DNA of 64,000 nucleotides, from NCBI GenBank assembly GCA_963772315.1, contig CAVYWJ010000003.1:310001-374000 (forward strand), read 5' to 3'. This document shows, piece after piece, positions 16,430 to 27,963 of this stretch. The DNA is from Haliangium sp963772315 (GTDB lineage: Bacteria > Myxococcota_A > Polyangia > Haliangiales > Haliangiaceae). The notes under the pieces were generated by a model. The model made no database searches. It was not told the origin of the DNA and saw only the letters and a program-made list of their open reading frames with translations. The position numbers and the translations under genes were made by a program. The number at the start of each line of letters is the position of its first letter. Position 1 is the stretch's first letter.

Positions 16430-16812
16430 CGTCGTCGCTCCCCGCTGATTACCGCGGCTGGTGGCGCATTGTGGAAACCGGGACTTGGGCCAACGACGGC
16501 TTGGACGTCCTCGGCCCGGCTTTGCTCTCGCTCACCGGGCACGGTGACCGCCTGCGCATGCACTGCCTCCTTGCCTACGTAAACGCGAGGCCCACCAAGA
16601 CCGGTGTGTCGTTCAGCTGGGAGGGCGCATGGGAGTACGACCCCATGTCGGGGACCGGGAGCGCGCGGATCGGCAAGGACGGCAAGCTCCGGGGCAAGAT
16701 CCGAATCAAGGACGGTGACGACAGCACGTTTGTCGCCGAGCGTGCCGACGCGCCCAGCGAGCCAATCGAGGAGCCGCCGTCCTATCGGGACAAGTGGCGG
16801 CGACGTTGGTAG
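16426..16812 (+). CDS. Hypothetical protein coupled to the AbiEii-like gene
   Basis: The 128-residue product begins MTSSLPADYRGWWRIVETG and is predicted to be beta-rich, with two sheet-forming halves (LRMHCLLAYVNAR; VSFSWEGAWEYDPMSGTGSARI) and a charged C-terminus. The ATG overlaps the stop of the nucleotidyltransferase gene (16426-16429), so it is probably the third member of that operon. The pattern resembles lipocalin-like small beta-barrels, but I assign no family. It could be an accessory factor of the AbiE-like system. Confidence 0.7.
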   Translation: MTSSLPADYRGWWRIVETGTWANDGLDVLGPALLSLTGHGDRLRMHCLLAYVNARPTKTGVSFSWEGAWEYDPMSGTGSARIGKDGKLRGKIRIKDGDDSTFVAERADAPSEPIEEPPSYRDKWRRRW

Positions 16813-16888
16813 CCCGGTAGTCCTGTCCCCACCCCTGACGCCGGGCGCTTTGCCTCCCTGGGAGACCCTCTCCAGGAGGTGCGCGCCG

Positions 16889-17045
16889 ATGTCCGAGATC
16901 ATCACCTACCCGTCGGGGCTCAGTGGCCGAATCCGCGGCATGAAGGTCCGCGAAGAGCGGGTCCTCGCCGATCGGCAGCTCGCCAAGTCCGGTGGCCAGG
17001 TGGACGAGCTGCTCGTCGCCTGCTGGGAGGAGACGCTCGACCTCG
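16889..17045 (+). pseudogene. Phage/contractile-tail baseplate-like gene, 5' fragment
   Basis: The ATG at 16889 has an excellent AGGAGG upstream. The first 50 residues (MSEIITYPSGLSGRIRGMKV then REERVLADRQLAKSGGQVDE) resemble the N-terminus of T4-type baseplate or tail chaperone proteins (LPSG...RKLAK pattern). After about WEETLD the family likeness ends and the frame enters antisense IS21 sequence. A deletion between the gene and the IS21 element truncated it. Confidence 0.5.
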
Positions 17046-17064
17046 CAGCGGGCTCGCTCGGTCA

Positions 17065-17557
17065 TGGGCATGGCCGCGCTGAGGTAGAAGCGGAGGAAGA
17101 TCTGCCGTGACCACGCGAGCACCATCACGAAGGCGTACAGGACCCGCCGAGCCGAGCCGATGCGCACCTTGCCGAAGTGCGCCCAGTCCACCTGGGCCTG
17201 CTCGCCCGGCAGCGTGCGCAGGCGCAGGAACGCCTCGGCGGACCGGCGGGGACGCAGCCGGGCCACCACGCGGCGGAAGTGATCAGGGCCGCCGGGGTAG
17301 CCGCGCTTGCGCACCATCTCGAACACTCGGCTGGCGCACAGGCGCGGATAATCGGTCAGCGTCTGGACGATGAACGGGGCGTACGGCTCTACCATCGAGG
17401 GTCGGGCCGTGAGTTTCTCGGACGGGATGCCGGCTTGCGCCAGCACGCGCTGCACGGTCGTGTGGTGCACGCCGAGCTGGCGCGCGATCGTGTTCACGCG
17501 CCAGCCCTCGGCGTGGTACAGGCGCAGGATCATCGCCTCGCGCTCCTTGCTGATCAT
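17065..17557 (-). pseudogene. istA: IS21 transposase IstA, N-terminal fragment
   Basis: Starting at the ATG 17555-17557, the product shows the IstA N-terminal HTH (WRVNTIARQLGVHHTTVQRVL, about residues 18-38) and the start of the DDE domain (PGEQAQVDWAHFG, with the first catalytic Asp, about residue 125). IstA homology stops after FLRFYLSAAMP near 17065, about one third of the usual 500 residues. The remainder of the frame is antisense to the baseplate-like gene. The start overlaps the preceding small gene by ATGA. It is inactive. Confidence 0.8.
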
Positions 17558-17866
17558 GGCGCCTCCTTGCGCAGGGCGCGGAAGTCACCCACCCCGGACA
17601 GATGTCCACGTCGGCGGCCGCGGGGCACGACCTCGAACCGCACCAGCATGCTCTCGCCGGGCCACAGCTCGTCGCCGAAGAGCATCGAGCCGGGCCCGGG
17701 GAGGGAGCGCTCGTCCACATGCAGTGCAACGCACAGCGGGTGCCCGCTCCACAGGCTCAGCCCCTCCAGCATCGTCAACAGCGCACGCGGGTGGCTGGGG
17801 CGCGGTTCCAGCCGCGCCTTGAGCAGATCGCCCTGCTCCGGCGAGGTCACCAACAGCTTCGCTGTC
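17554..17866 (-). pseudogene. IS21-associated small protein, 3' fragment
   Basis: This frame (KLLVTSPEQGDLLKARLEPR, then LTMLEGLSLWSGHPLCVALHVDE and SLPGPGSMLFGDELWPGES) is out of register with the istB fragment that precedes it, so it begins at a junction near 17866. It ends with an ATGA overlap into istA, which suggests it is the normal upstream cistron of this IS21 relative. I do not know its function. The 5' end is missing. Confidence 0.45.
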
Positions 17867-18412
17867 GATGACGAGGAGGCGCGGTCGGCACCAGCGGTCG
17901 AGGCGACGTGGGTAGGTGCCTTCGGCGAGGCCGGCATAGAGATCGTCGATGAGATCGACGCAGCGGGCGTAGCGGACAGTGACGTCGGTCTGGCAGGCGC
18001 GCAGGGCGATGGCCTGGAGGAGGTGGCTCTTGCCGGTGCCGGTCTTGCCGGTGACGATGATGTCCTCGGTGCGGTCGAGGAAGCCGCGGGTGGCGAGCTC
18101 CTCGATGACGGCACGCTCGAGCTTGGGCTGAAAGGCCCAGTCGAAGGCTTCGAGGGTCTTGCGGTGGCGCAGGCCGCTCTGGTCGATGCGTCGCTGTACG
18201 CTGCGCTCGCGCTTGCGGGCAGCGGCGCCGGCGAGGACACGCTCGAGCAAGGCCAGATAGGAAGGCGCCTCGGCCGTAGCCCAGGCCAGGTGGGCATCCA
18301 TGTCGGCATCGGTGAGATCGATCAGTCCGAGTGTCCGGATGTGTTCTCGGAGTCGGGCGCGGAGCGCGTCGCTGACGGGTTGCTCGGTGCGGGGTCGCTT
18401 GGGGGTTGGCAT
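17866..18412 (-). pseudogene. istB: IS21 helper ATPase IstB, 5' part
   Basis: The frame starts MPTPKRPRTEQPVSD at the ATG 18410-18412. It contains the IstB N-terminal helical region (HLAWATAEAPSYLALLERVL), the conserved AFDWAFQPKLERAVIEEL segment and the Walker A loop TGKTGTGKSHLLQAIA (about residues 104-119). It runs to LLVID, the start of Walker B, where homology breaks at about 17866. IstB proteins load IstA on the target. About two thirds of the gene is present. It overlaps the 3' end of the upstream istA remnant. Confidence 0.8.
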
Positions 18413-19079
18413 ATCGAATTGTCTCCGGGGGAAGCATTGGCAGCGCAGGGAAGCAGATCGTAGTCGGCGAGCGGCCGGGGCTCGGTCTGGCTCTGCTCGA
18501 TGATGGAGGCGAGGGTGCGCGCCGTGGCCTCGGCGATGTATTCGTCGAAGCGGCGCGGTCGGGCACGGGCGAGCAGGATGCGCTCGATGGCGTGATGCTC
18601 GAAGGCGCGAAACCTGAGCGCGTGTGTCAACGCATGGACCAGGTCGCTGGTGTGATAGCGCTCGCGCAAGGCCAGGATCTTGCGGGCGTGATAGCCGGCG
18701 GCGCGGTGGGCGCGGACGAGGCCGTCGAAATACTCGACCGCCTCGGCGCCCAGATCCTGATAGGCCAGGCGGAGCTGGTGGCGGGCATGGCGCTGACGGC
18801 CATCGGGATGCGACACCGGCGCGCCCAGGGCGAGGTCTCCAAGGCGCTGGCCCGGTACCGGCGTAGCCTCGAGACGACCGAGACACGAGGCTCCGCGCAC
18901 GATTCGGGCAGGGAGCTCATGCTCCTGCTCGAGGAGCAACTCGCAGATCCCGCACAGCAGGAGCGCTTGCGCCAGGACCACCGGACCATCGGCGCTCGCG
19001 CGTTCGTGAAATACACCGCGCACCTGCCGGAAGGCACACCGCTGCGCTACACACAGCCCGAGGACGTTCCCGAGGACCT
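18322..19079 (-). pseudogene. istA: IS21 transposase IstA, C-terminal fragment
   Basis: The product ends with an IstA-type C-terminus: LGAEAVEYFDGLVRAHRAAG, then ILALRERYHTSDLVHALTHAL and EYIAEATARTLASIIEQ. It is the upstream partner of the istB fragment and overlaps it by about 90 bases, as is common in IS21. The 5' half is absent because the second IS630 copy begins at 19081, right after a TA dinucleotide. This istA and the one at 17065-17557 come from different copies or relatives. Confidence 0.7.
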
Positions 19080-19080
19080 A

Positions 19081-19951
19081 GTACAACAGATCAGAAGTAA
19101 CTCCCCACTTTTCAGCGAGGAGCGAGGTGCCAGCCGAGCATCTGGGTGAGGATCAGGAGAAGCTCGTCGAGAGAGCCGGTGAAGGAGTCCGCTGCCAACG
19201 TTCGGAGCGCGTGGGAAGGGAGAGTCCCCAGAGGTTGGCGCCGAGCCAGTCGAGCTTGGCATGGCGAGTCGGACCGTGGGCGTCTTCGCTGCAGAGGGTG
19301 AGGGAGCGCCCGCGGCGTTTGACGGTGAGGTGGCCGAGGCTCTCATGAGCGGCGAGCAGGCGCTCGAGGTGAGAGGCGGCGAGAGAGGGCATGGAGGCGC
19401 GGGCGGTCATGCCACGAGCCTATCGCGAACGAGTGACAGCTCAGGCCGCCCGGCGACCGCGCTGCATGGGATAGCCCTTGAAGGTCCACCGGAACGGATG
19501 TCGCTCGTTCGCGTTCCAGTGCGCGATGAAGCCGAGGACAGCGCGGTCGAGTTCATCGAGGCTATTGAAGACGCCGTAGCGAAGCACGCGCTTTCGAGCT
19601 CGATCTGGTTGACCCAGGAGGCATGGAGCGGAGTGTAGTGGAAATGGAAGCGGTTGCCGTGCCGTGCATTGAAACGGGTCCACCGCCGCTCGGCACCGTC
19701 GAGGTGGATGTTCAGGTTATCCCAAACGATGTGCACCTCCCCTGTGGGGTGACGGCGGGCGAGCGCTTCCATGAACTCCACCAGATCGGCGGCTCTCCGG
19801 TGCTCGCGCGACTCGCCGTAGACCTCGCCGGTATGTGGATTGAACGCCGCCAGCAGCTTGCGTGTCCCGTTGCGTTCGTATTCGTAGTCCATCCGCCCGG
19901 GCCGACCCGGCGCAGGGGCTCGCACGGGATGCTTGCGGCCAAGCGCCTGCA
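19081..19951 (-). mobile_element. IS630-family element, copy 2, truncated
   Basis: From 19081 the sequence matches the right end of copy 1 in inverse orientation (GTACAACAGATCAGAAG...), again after a TA. It stops at about 19951 (transposase MQALGR region), so the transposase N-terminal half, the first DDE residue and the left inverted repeat are missing. Compared with copy 1 there is a deletion of roughly 16 bases at 19590-19600, which frameshifts the transposase at NQIEL, and a one-base loss in the passenger gene. It is a dead copy whose truncated end is fused to an S24-peptidase gene. Confidence 0.9.
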
Positions 19952-20435
19952 TGCTGCGAAGGACCGGTACGTGAGATGCGTGCCGCTCGTGCCGCTCAAA
20001 GCGGCGGCCGGCGCGTTCGGCGATCCGCAGCACGTCGCTGACGATGACGTCGAGTGGGTCCAGGTGGACAGCGAGCGTCGGCTACGACCGGGCATGTTCG
20101 TCGCGCAGGTCGTCGGCCGCTCGATGGAGCCTGGCATCGAGGACGGCTCGTACTGCCTCTTCGCCGCCCCGGTCACCGGTTCCCGGCAAGGACGCACCGT
20201 GCTCGTTCAGCTTCGCGACGCCACCGATCCGGAGACGGGGTACCGCTACACGGTGAAGCGCTACGAGAGCGAGAAGGCGCGTGCCGGCGACTCGTGGCGG
20301 CACACGAAGATCATGCTGAAGCCTACCAACCCGGCGTTTGCGCCCATCGTGCTCGAGGACGTCGAGGAAGGCGCGGTCCAGGTGATCGCCGAGCTCGTCG
20401 AGGTGCTCGGCACCGAGTCACCGGAGAACTCGTGA
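19952..20435 (+). pseudogene. S24 (LexA/CI-type) peptidase domain, 5' end replaced by IS630
   Basis: The visible part begins inside the protein at RYVRCVPLVPLKAAAGAF and contains the S24 signature VVGRSMEPGIEDGSY (catalytic Ser in GRSMEP) and the Lys region YRYTVKRYESEKA. LKPTNPAFAPIVL completes the fold. In relatives this domain follows a DNA-binding or large helicase-like region, which is lost here; which one cannot be told. An in-frame stretch reads back into the IS element, so a fusion product is possible but unlikely to be useful. Confidence 0.75.
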
Positions 20436-20566
20436 GCGGTGCACGACCTGCGAGCGCTCTGGCGGCGCCGCTGCCGCCTGGGACCTACACACTGATAGTA
20501 AGCACGCCGCTCGAGCACCTCGGTGATCGCCTGGTGACCACGACATCACAGGTCGAGATCCGTTGA
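20432..20566 (+). CDS. Short frame coupled to the S24 gene, unknown
   Basis: A GTG at 20432 overlaps the S24 stop (GTGA) and opens a 44-residue frame ending in TYTLIVSTPLEHLGDRLVTT. The overlap suggests translational coupling. It may be a whole small protein or the remains of a longer one. No family recognised. Confidence 0.35.
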   Translation: MSGARPASALAAPLPPGTYTLIVSTPLEHLGDRLVTTTSQVEIR

Positions 20567-20603
20567 GCTTTGTCGCGGCTGTCGATCGTCACCGCGCGCG
20601 CGC

Positions 20604-21590
20604 TCACAGCCAGCGCAGCTTGCGGAACAGCCACAGCTGCAGGCCGCTCAGCACGACCATCGACACCGTCAGGATCACGAACCCCCAGGGAGACGCGACC
20701 AGGGGAGTCCCGCCGACGTTGGAGCCCCAGAGCCCGGTGACCACGCCGAGCGGCAGGAAGATCGCGGTCAGCATGGACAGCGTGTACAGCCGCTGGTTCA
20801 TCAGCTCGGACATCCGGCTGGCGACCTCCTCGTGCGTCACGGCCGCGCGGTCGCGGGCGGCGTCGAGCTCGTCGATCACGCGCGAGAGCCGCTCGCCCTG
20901 CTCGCGCAGGCGCACGCGGTCGAGCTCGCTCAGCCACGACACCGGCACATGCTGCAGGTTGGCCAGCACGTCGCGCTGGGGCGCCACGTAGCGGCGCAGG
21001 GCGATCGCCTGGCGGCGCAGATCCGCGAGCTGGTGGCGCAGCTTGACGTCGAGCGACGTCACCACCGCGTCCTCGATCTCGGCCACGGTGTCCTCCAGCT
21101 TGTCCGCGACCGTGGCGATCCGGTCGAGGATCTCGGTGATCATCTGCAGCACGAACTGGCCCACGTTGGTCGGCCCCTTGCCCTCCATGATGCGCCGGTA
21201 CATGGGTTTCACGGCCCCGACCCGGCGGTGACGCATGCAGATCACCCGGTGCCCGTCGCACCACATGCGCAGCGACACCATGTCCTCGGGCTCCTCGCCG
21301 CGCTCCAGGTTGACCCCGCGGATGATCAACATGAGACCGTCGCTGCTGGTGGCCAGGCAGCGCGGCCGCGGATCCTGGGCCAGCAGCGCCTCGCGGATCA
21401 GCGGATCCATGCCGCTCTCCTCGGCCAGCCAGCGCTCGGCGCGCTCGCCCTTGTAGTCGAGGTAGAGCCACAAGATGCCCTGCTCGGGCGTCCACGCCTC
21501 GATACTCGGCCAAGACAGCTGCTCGCCGCCGCCCTGACCGTCGAGCAGGTATCCACAGATGAGTCCGCCGGGTTCGCTGACGTCGATCAT
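20604..21590 (-). CDS. CorA/ZntB-type divalent cation transporter with GSN motif
   Basis: The roughly 328-residue protein has an N-terminal cytoplasmic alpha/beta domain, the long stalk helix of the family (residues about 130-260, rich in Leu/Glu/Arg) and two C-terminal membrane helices: LYTLSMLTAIFLPLGVVTGLWG and WGFVILTVSMVVLSGLQLWLF. The loop between them reads GSNVGG, whereas CorA/ZntB proteins normally have G-M/I/V-N. The change at the middle position may alter ion selectivity. The ATG at 21588-21590 (MIDVSEPGG) is chosen as the conserved start; an alternative start lies 63 bases upstream. Confidence 0.85.
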   Translation of the reverse strand: MIDVSEPGGLICGYLLDGQGGGEQLSWPSIEAWTPEQGILWLYLDYKGERAERWLAEESGMDPLIREALLAQDPRPRCLATSSDGLMLIIRGVNLERGEEPEDMVSLRMWCDGHRVICMRHRRVGAVKPMYRRIMEGKGPTNVGQFVLQMITEILDRIATVADKLEDTVAEIEDAVVTSLDVKLRHQLADLRRQAIALRRYVAPQRDVLANLQHVPVSWLSELDRVRLREQGERLSRVIDELDAARDRAAVTHEEVASRMSELMNQRLYTLSMLTAIFLPLGVVTGLWGSNVGGTPLVASPWGFVILTVSMVVLSGLQLWLFRKLRWL

Positions 21591-21700
21591 GGCGGCGCGA
21601 TCATAGAGCATCGCGCACGCGCACGCGTCACGCGCTCGCGCCAGCACGATCACGATCTACATCATCGACTCCCGCGCTATGCTTGCCCGACGCCACACCC

Positions 21701-22589
21701 ATGTCCCAGCCCCACGATCTTCCCCCTGCAACCGCCCCCTCGACCACACCCGCTGCCCCGACCCAGCCCGTCCCGGCGTCCTGGGATCCCAGGCAGTACG
21801 AGCTGTTCGCGAAGCCGCGCCTGCGCCCGGCGCTGGATCTGCTGCAGCAGATCCCGTTCGCGCCCACCAGCGTGGGCACGGAGAGCTCGCAGCCGCGCAC
21901 GGTCTGCGACCTCGGCTGCGGGCCGGGTGAGATCACGCAGATCCTGGCCGCGCGCTGGCCGCAGGCCGATGTGCTCGGCGTTCGACAGCTCGCTCGACAT
22001 GCTCGCGCGCGCCCGCGAGGCAGTGAGCATGAGCAGCCTGCGCTGGCAGCACTGCGACATCGCGGCCTGGCGGCCGGCCGCGCCCGTGGATCTCATCTAC
22101 TCGAACGCGGCCCTGCACTGGCTCGGCGATCACGAGCAGCTGTTCACGCACCTGCTCGGCCAGCTCGCGCCGGGCGGCGTGCTGGCGGTGCAGATGCCGC
22201 TCAGCTGGCCCATCCCCTCGCACCGCATCCTGCGCGAGATCCTGGAGCAGGGCGATGCTGGCGCGCCGATCGGCTCGCCGGAGCTGCGCGCGGGCTACGC
22301 GCACCCGCCCGTGCACCCGCCCGGGACATACCATCGCTGGCTGGCCCCGCTCACGCGGCGCCTCGACATCTGGACCACCGAGTACCTGCACGTGCTCGAG
22401 GGCCCCGACCCTGTCCTGGGGTGGGTCAAGGGCACCTACCTGCGCCCGCTCCTGGCCGCGCTCGACGAGGCCGACAAGGCGCGCTTCCTCGCCCTCTACG
22501 CCGAGCGCCTCCGCGCCGCCTATCCCGCGATGGAGGACGGCAAGACGCTGTTCCCGTTCCCGCGCCTGTTCCTGGTCGCCATGGTGTGA
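21701..22589 (+). CDS. SAM methyltransferase (trans-aconitate methyltransferase-like), one frameshift
   Basis: The N-terminal frame gives WDPRQYELFAKPRLRPALDLL and the SAM motif VCDLGCGPGEITQILAARWP. Removing one base in GTTCGAC (21980-21986) restores VLGVDSSLDMLARAREA, the expected motif II, and leads into WQHCDIAAWRPAAPVDLIYSNAALHWLGDH and a full C-terminal half ending at 22589. The repaired product is about 296 residues, normal for Tam-like enzymes. They methylate small carboxylic acids or related metabolites; the substrate here is unproven. The gene is divergent from the CorA-like gene. Confidence 0.8.
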
Positions 22590-22607
22590 GGCGCGGGGCC
22601 CGGCGGA

Positions 22608-23471
22608 TCACAGGAAGTTGACGATGATGGAGGCGTCGGCCTTGGTGTCGAGCTTCTCGGCCTCGTACGGGAGGGCCATGAACACGAGCGTCGCCGGGGC
22701 GTTGTCGAAGCGGGCCTCGAAGCCGACCCGCAGGCTGATGTCGGTGAGCAGCTTGGTGGTGACGCCGACCTTGCCGACGAGGCGGATATCCTCGAAGGCG
22801 TCGATCTCGGCGCTGGTCTGGTTGACGTTGAAGAGGCCCTCGGCCGACGCGTCCAGGGCGGTCTCGGCGCCGAGCTTGCGGGTGTAGCCGGCGAACACGC
22901 GGGCCGAGTGGATGTCGAGGCCATCGCCCTCGAGCGGGATCTCGTAGCTGAAGTCGTAGCCGACCTCGGTCACCAGCTCGCCGGGCTCCCCGGTGAGCAC
23001 GAGCCGGCTGTAGCCGAGCTGGCCGCCGGCGACGTGGCGCTTGCCCGCGGGCTCGTCCTTGAGGTAGCCGCCGGTGGCGTAGAGCGTGTCGTGGTCGGTG
23101 AGGAACCGATCGTAGCGCCCCCGCGCCGCCAGCGCGCGCGAGAGGATCTGCCGCTCGCGGACCGCCTCGCCGTCCTCCACCCCGATCACGACGTAGGCGT
23201 TGACCAGCGTGGCGCTCGCCTCGATCTGGAACTTGTTCTGGTTGGCCTTGCGAAACGCGCTCGCGCCGCCGGTGAGGCTGCGCAGGGGCGCGTTGCCGGT
23301 GGCGAGCAAGAGGCCGGCCTGGGCCACGGCCTTCCACTCGACGTCCTTGGCCGCGGCGAGCTCTTCCTTGGCCTTCTGGTCGGCATACGTGAACTTGGGA
23401 TCCTGGGCCCACGCCAGCGAGGGCAGGCAGGCGAGGAGTGCGATCGCGAGAGTCTTGCTGATCGGTGACAT
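22608..23471 (-). CDS. DUF481 outer-membrane protein (YdiY-like)
   Basis: The 287-residue protein starts with a signal peptide (SKTLAIALLACLPSLAWAQ) and continues with alternating beta strands typical of DUF481: WKAVAQAGLLLATGNA, RYDRFLTDHDTLYATGGYLKDE, VTEVGYDFSYEIP, and closing strands ending in ASIIVNFL, where the final Phe/Leu pattern suits outer-membrane insertion. It is probably a small outer-membrane barrel; homologues are called salt-induced outer membrane proteins. The start ATG at 23469-23471 precedes the signal sequence directly. It lies tail-to-tail with the methyltransferase gene. Confidence 0.8.
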   Translation of the reverse strand: MSPISKTLAIALLACLPSLAWAQDPKFTYADQKAKEELAAAKDVEWKAVAQAGLLLATGNAPLRSLTGGASAFRKANQNKFQIEASATLVNAYVVIGVEDGEAVRERQILSRALAARGRYDRFLTDHDTLYATGGYLKDEPAGKRHVAGGQLGYSRLVLTGEPGELVTEVGYDFSYEIPLEGDGLDIHSARVFAGYTRKLGAETALDASAEGLFNVNQTSAEIDAFEDIRLVGKVGVTTKLLTDISLRVGFEARFDNAPATLVFMALPYEAEKLDTKADASIIVNFL

Positions 23472-23521
23472 GCTGGTCGGAATATACCGGATTCCGTCCA
23501 GATGGCACGACCGCGGCGGAA

Positions 23522-25896
<2,375 letters not shown>

Positions 25897-25900
<4 letters not shown>

Positions 25901-26731
25901 GGCTGATTCTCCTTGCGCAGGAGGAAGGACCACTGCTGGAGCGATCCGGGGAGATCGAGGGGGGCGCTGCGCGCGGCCGCGGGATTGCGGGCCAGCGCCT
26001 GGGCGCGGTCGAGGATCAGGGCCGGGTCGATCGGAGCTTCGATCGAAGCGCCTGGCGGACGGGCGGAGGTGACGAAGAAGAAGCGCTCGTAGGCGGGGGC
26101 ATCGTCGAGCTCGTAGGCGTGGGCGAGCTCGATGACGCCCTCGCCCGGCGTGGCCGCGAGCGTGGTGTTCGACCTCGGGCGCGGTGGGATGGTGCAGGGT
26201 GACCACGCCGGCGCCGTCGATCGAGAGGATGACGCCGTGCGTGTGCCCGGCGGCGACGTACGCGATCTGCAGGAGATCGCCGGCGCGGGCCGAGGCGTCG
26301 CGCTCGAGGCGCTCGACCTCCTCGCCGCGCTTGCGGTGGATCACCAGGTGCGGATCGCCCTTGGGCCGGGTGATCTCGTCGTCCGGGTGGTCGGGCGAGG
26401 TGCCGTCGTCTGGGTCGCGGGGCGCGAGCGCCAGCGCGAGCACGGCAGCCGCGGCGAGGGCGCCCATCGCGGGCAGCCAGGCACGTGCGCGCGGACGCTC
26501 GGACGCGGCGATCGCGGCCACGCGCCGGCGGCGCTCGACCTCGGCCGCGACCTGGGCCGGCGGCAACGCGGCCAGGATCTCCTGGCTGGATGCGCGCAGC
26601 GCCTCGAGGCGCGCCTGGGCCGTGGGATCCGCGGCCATGCGGCGGGCCAGCTCGTCGGCCTGGCCCGGTGGGATCTGGTCGAGCGCGACGCGCTCGAGCA
26701 GCCAGTCGGGGACGCGTGGTTGTGGGGCCAT
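25897..26731 (-). CDS. Membrane anti-sigma-like protein with DUF4384-like domain, one frameshift
   Basis: The N-terminus (DWLLERVALDQIPPGQADEL and LEALRASSQEILAALPPAQV) is helical like ASD-type anti-sigma domains but lacks the zinc-finger His/Cys. One membrane helix follows (WLPAMGALAAAAVLALALAP, about 85-105). The outer part, GDLLQIAYVAAGHTHGVILSIDG, matches DUF4384-like proteins. The frame breaks at GTCGAAC (plus strand 26167-26173, GTTCGAC); dropping one base gives EVDTTLAATPGEG and a full C-terminus ending SFLLRKENQP at 25897. It lies one base from the sigma factor stop and overlaps the caspase gene, so the three form an operon. Confidence 0.7.
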
Positions 26732-26732
26732 A

Positions 26733-27212
26733 TTATTGCGCCTCCAGCGCGTGGAGATCGCTGCGCAGCTTGCGCAGCCGTTTGCGGACGCCCGAGACCG
26801 ACATGCCTACCTCGGCGGCGACTTCGTCGAGGGTCATGCCGTCGTAGAGATGCAGGACCGCGATCATGCGGGTCGACTCGTGGTGGGTGCGAAACAGGCG
26901 ATCGAGGATCGTGCGCGCCGTGGACTGGGCGGTGGGATCGCCGGCCTCGGCCAGCTGCGCCAGCAGCTCGTCGTCCGGCGTCTCGGGTCGCCGGCGATGG
27001 CTGCGGATGCGGTTGAGGCACACGTTGGTGGCGATGCGGAACAGCAGGCTCGATGGTGCCTCGTGGTCGAGCCGCTCTGAGTTGCGCAGGAGTTGGACGA
27101 ACACATCGTGCATCGCGTCACGCGCTTGCTCCTCGTCCTTGAGTATCTGCCGGCACCGTCTGAGGACCATGGGTCCGTACTCGCGGTAATAGGCTTCTGT
27201 GTCGACGGCCAC
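26733..27212 (-). CDS. ECF-type RNA polymerase sigma factor
   Basis: The 159-residue protein has sigma region 2 (AYYREYGPMVLRRCRQILKD; DAMHDVFVQLLRNSERLD; LLFRIATNVCLNRIRSHRRR) and region 4 (TRMIAVLHLYDGMTLDEVAAEVG followed by SVSGVRKRLRKLRSDL), with no region 3, as in ECF factors. The start is a GTG at 27210-27212 with GAGGTGAG upstream. It is the first gene of the sigma / anti-sigma-like / caspase operon and diverges from a lipoprotein gene. ECF factors of this layout usually activate their own promoter; I could not identify the promoter with confidence. Confidence 0.9.
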   Translation of the reverse strand: MAVDTEAYYREYGPMVLRRCRQILKDEEQARDAMHDVFVQLLRNSERLDHEAPSSLLFRIATNVCLNRIRSHRRRPETPDDELLAQLAEAGDPTAQSTARTILDRLFRTHHESTRMIAVLHLYDGMTLDEVAAEVGMSVSGVRKRLRKLRSDLHALEAQ

Positions 27213-27365
27213 GGGGAGCTCACCTCTCTGCTGTGACTAACACCGCGCTCGCGCGGATCCGTCACCGCATCCTCGAAAAAAAGGTGTCAAGGTGATGTAA
27301 CCGCATCCCGGGTCGGGAAATCCAAGCGGTGACACTGACGCGAGAGCGCGGTGTTCGAGGGACAT

Positions 27366-27956
27366 ATGCACACCCAACGACCACGCCCCTGGCGGTGCGT
27401 GCGTGGGTCGGCATGGGCGCTCGCCTGCGGCGCGCTCGTGCTCGGCTGCGCATCATCTGAAGACCCCGACCCGACCCCTTCATGGGTGCCCGTGGTGCTC
27501 GCCGAGGACTGGCAGCCCGCGCTTGCCGGCGCGGATCCGATCGCTCACCACACCGGCGCGGACGCGATCGTCTGCGGGGAGCAAGACTGGCGCGTGGAGC
27601 TCGAAGGCCTGGAGATCGAGACCACGCGCTGCAACTACGCCTCGGTGCAGCAGCCGCTGCTGGTCGATCTGGCGCAGGGCGACGAGCTGCGCGTGCGGGT
27701 GTGGTGGCAGGCGCTCGCGAGCCCCGAGCCGGTCGATGGACACCTGGCCCTGCTGGTGGGCGATGAACTGGTCTGGGAAGAGCACGTCGCGATCCCGGGC
27801 CCGGCCGCGGCGCACGACGTGACGCTGGCCAGCCCGGTGTCGGCGCCCGCGGGCACCACGGTGACCTTCCACCTGCACAACCACGGCTCCAACACCTGGA
27901 ACCTGAACGAGTTTGCGCTGCAGGTAGCGGCCGAGAGCGCGCCAACAGAGGAGTGA
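27366..27956 (+). CDS. Lipoprotein, probable partner of the following cytochrome-type gene
   Basis: The ATG at 27366 follows GAGGGA. The product has a lipobox LVLGCASS (Cys at about residue 23) and then a beta-sandwich-like domain (QDWRVELEGLEIETTRCNYAS; LRVRVWWQALASPEPVDGHLALLVG; VTFHLHNHGSNTWNLNEFAL). The length is 196 residues. In myxobacteria such lipoproteins sit in front of c-type cytochrome/ascorbate-dependent monooxygenase genes, as here (8 bases before the next start). Its role may be to present copper or the substrate; that is inference. Confidence 0.75.
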   Translation: MHTQRPRPWRCVRGSAWALACGALVLGCASSEDPDPTPSWVPVVLAEDWQPALAGADPIAHHTGADAIVCGEQDWRVELEGLEIETTRCNYASVQQPLLVDLAQGDELRVRVWWQALASPEPVDGHLALLVGDELVWEEHVAIPGPAAAHDVTLASPVSAPAGTTVTFHLHNHGSNTWNLNEFALQVAAESAPTEE

Positions 27957-27963
27957 GGATGTC

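Noticed and set aside
27241..27350. A TTGACA box (minus strand, 27285-27290) as promoter of the ECF gene
   Set aside because: No matching -10 is found at 16-18 bases, and ECF promoters have a different -35; the match may be chance.
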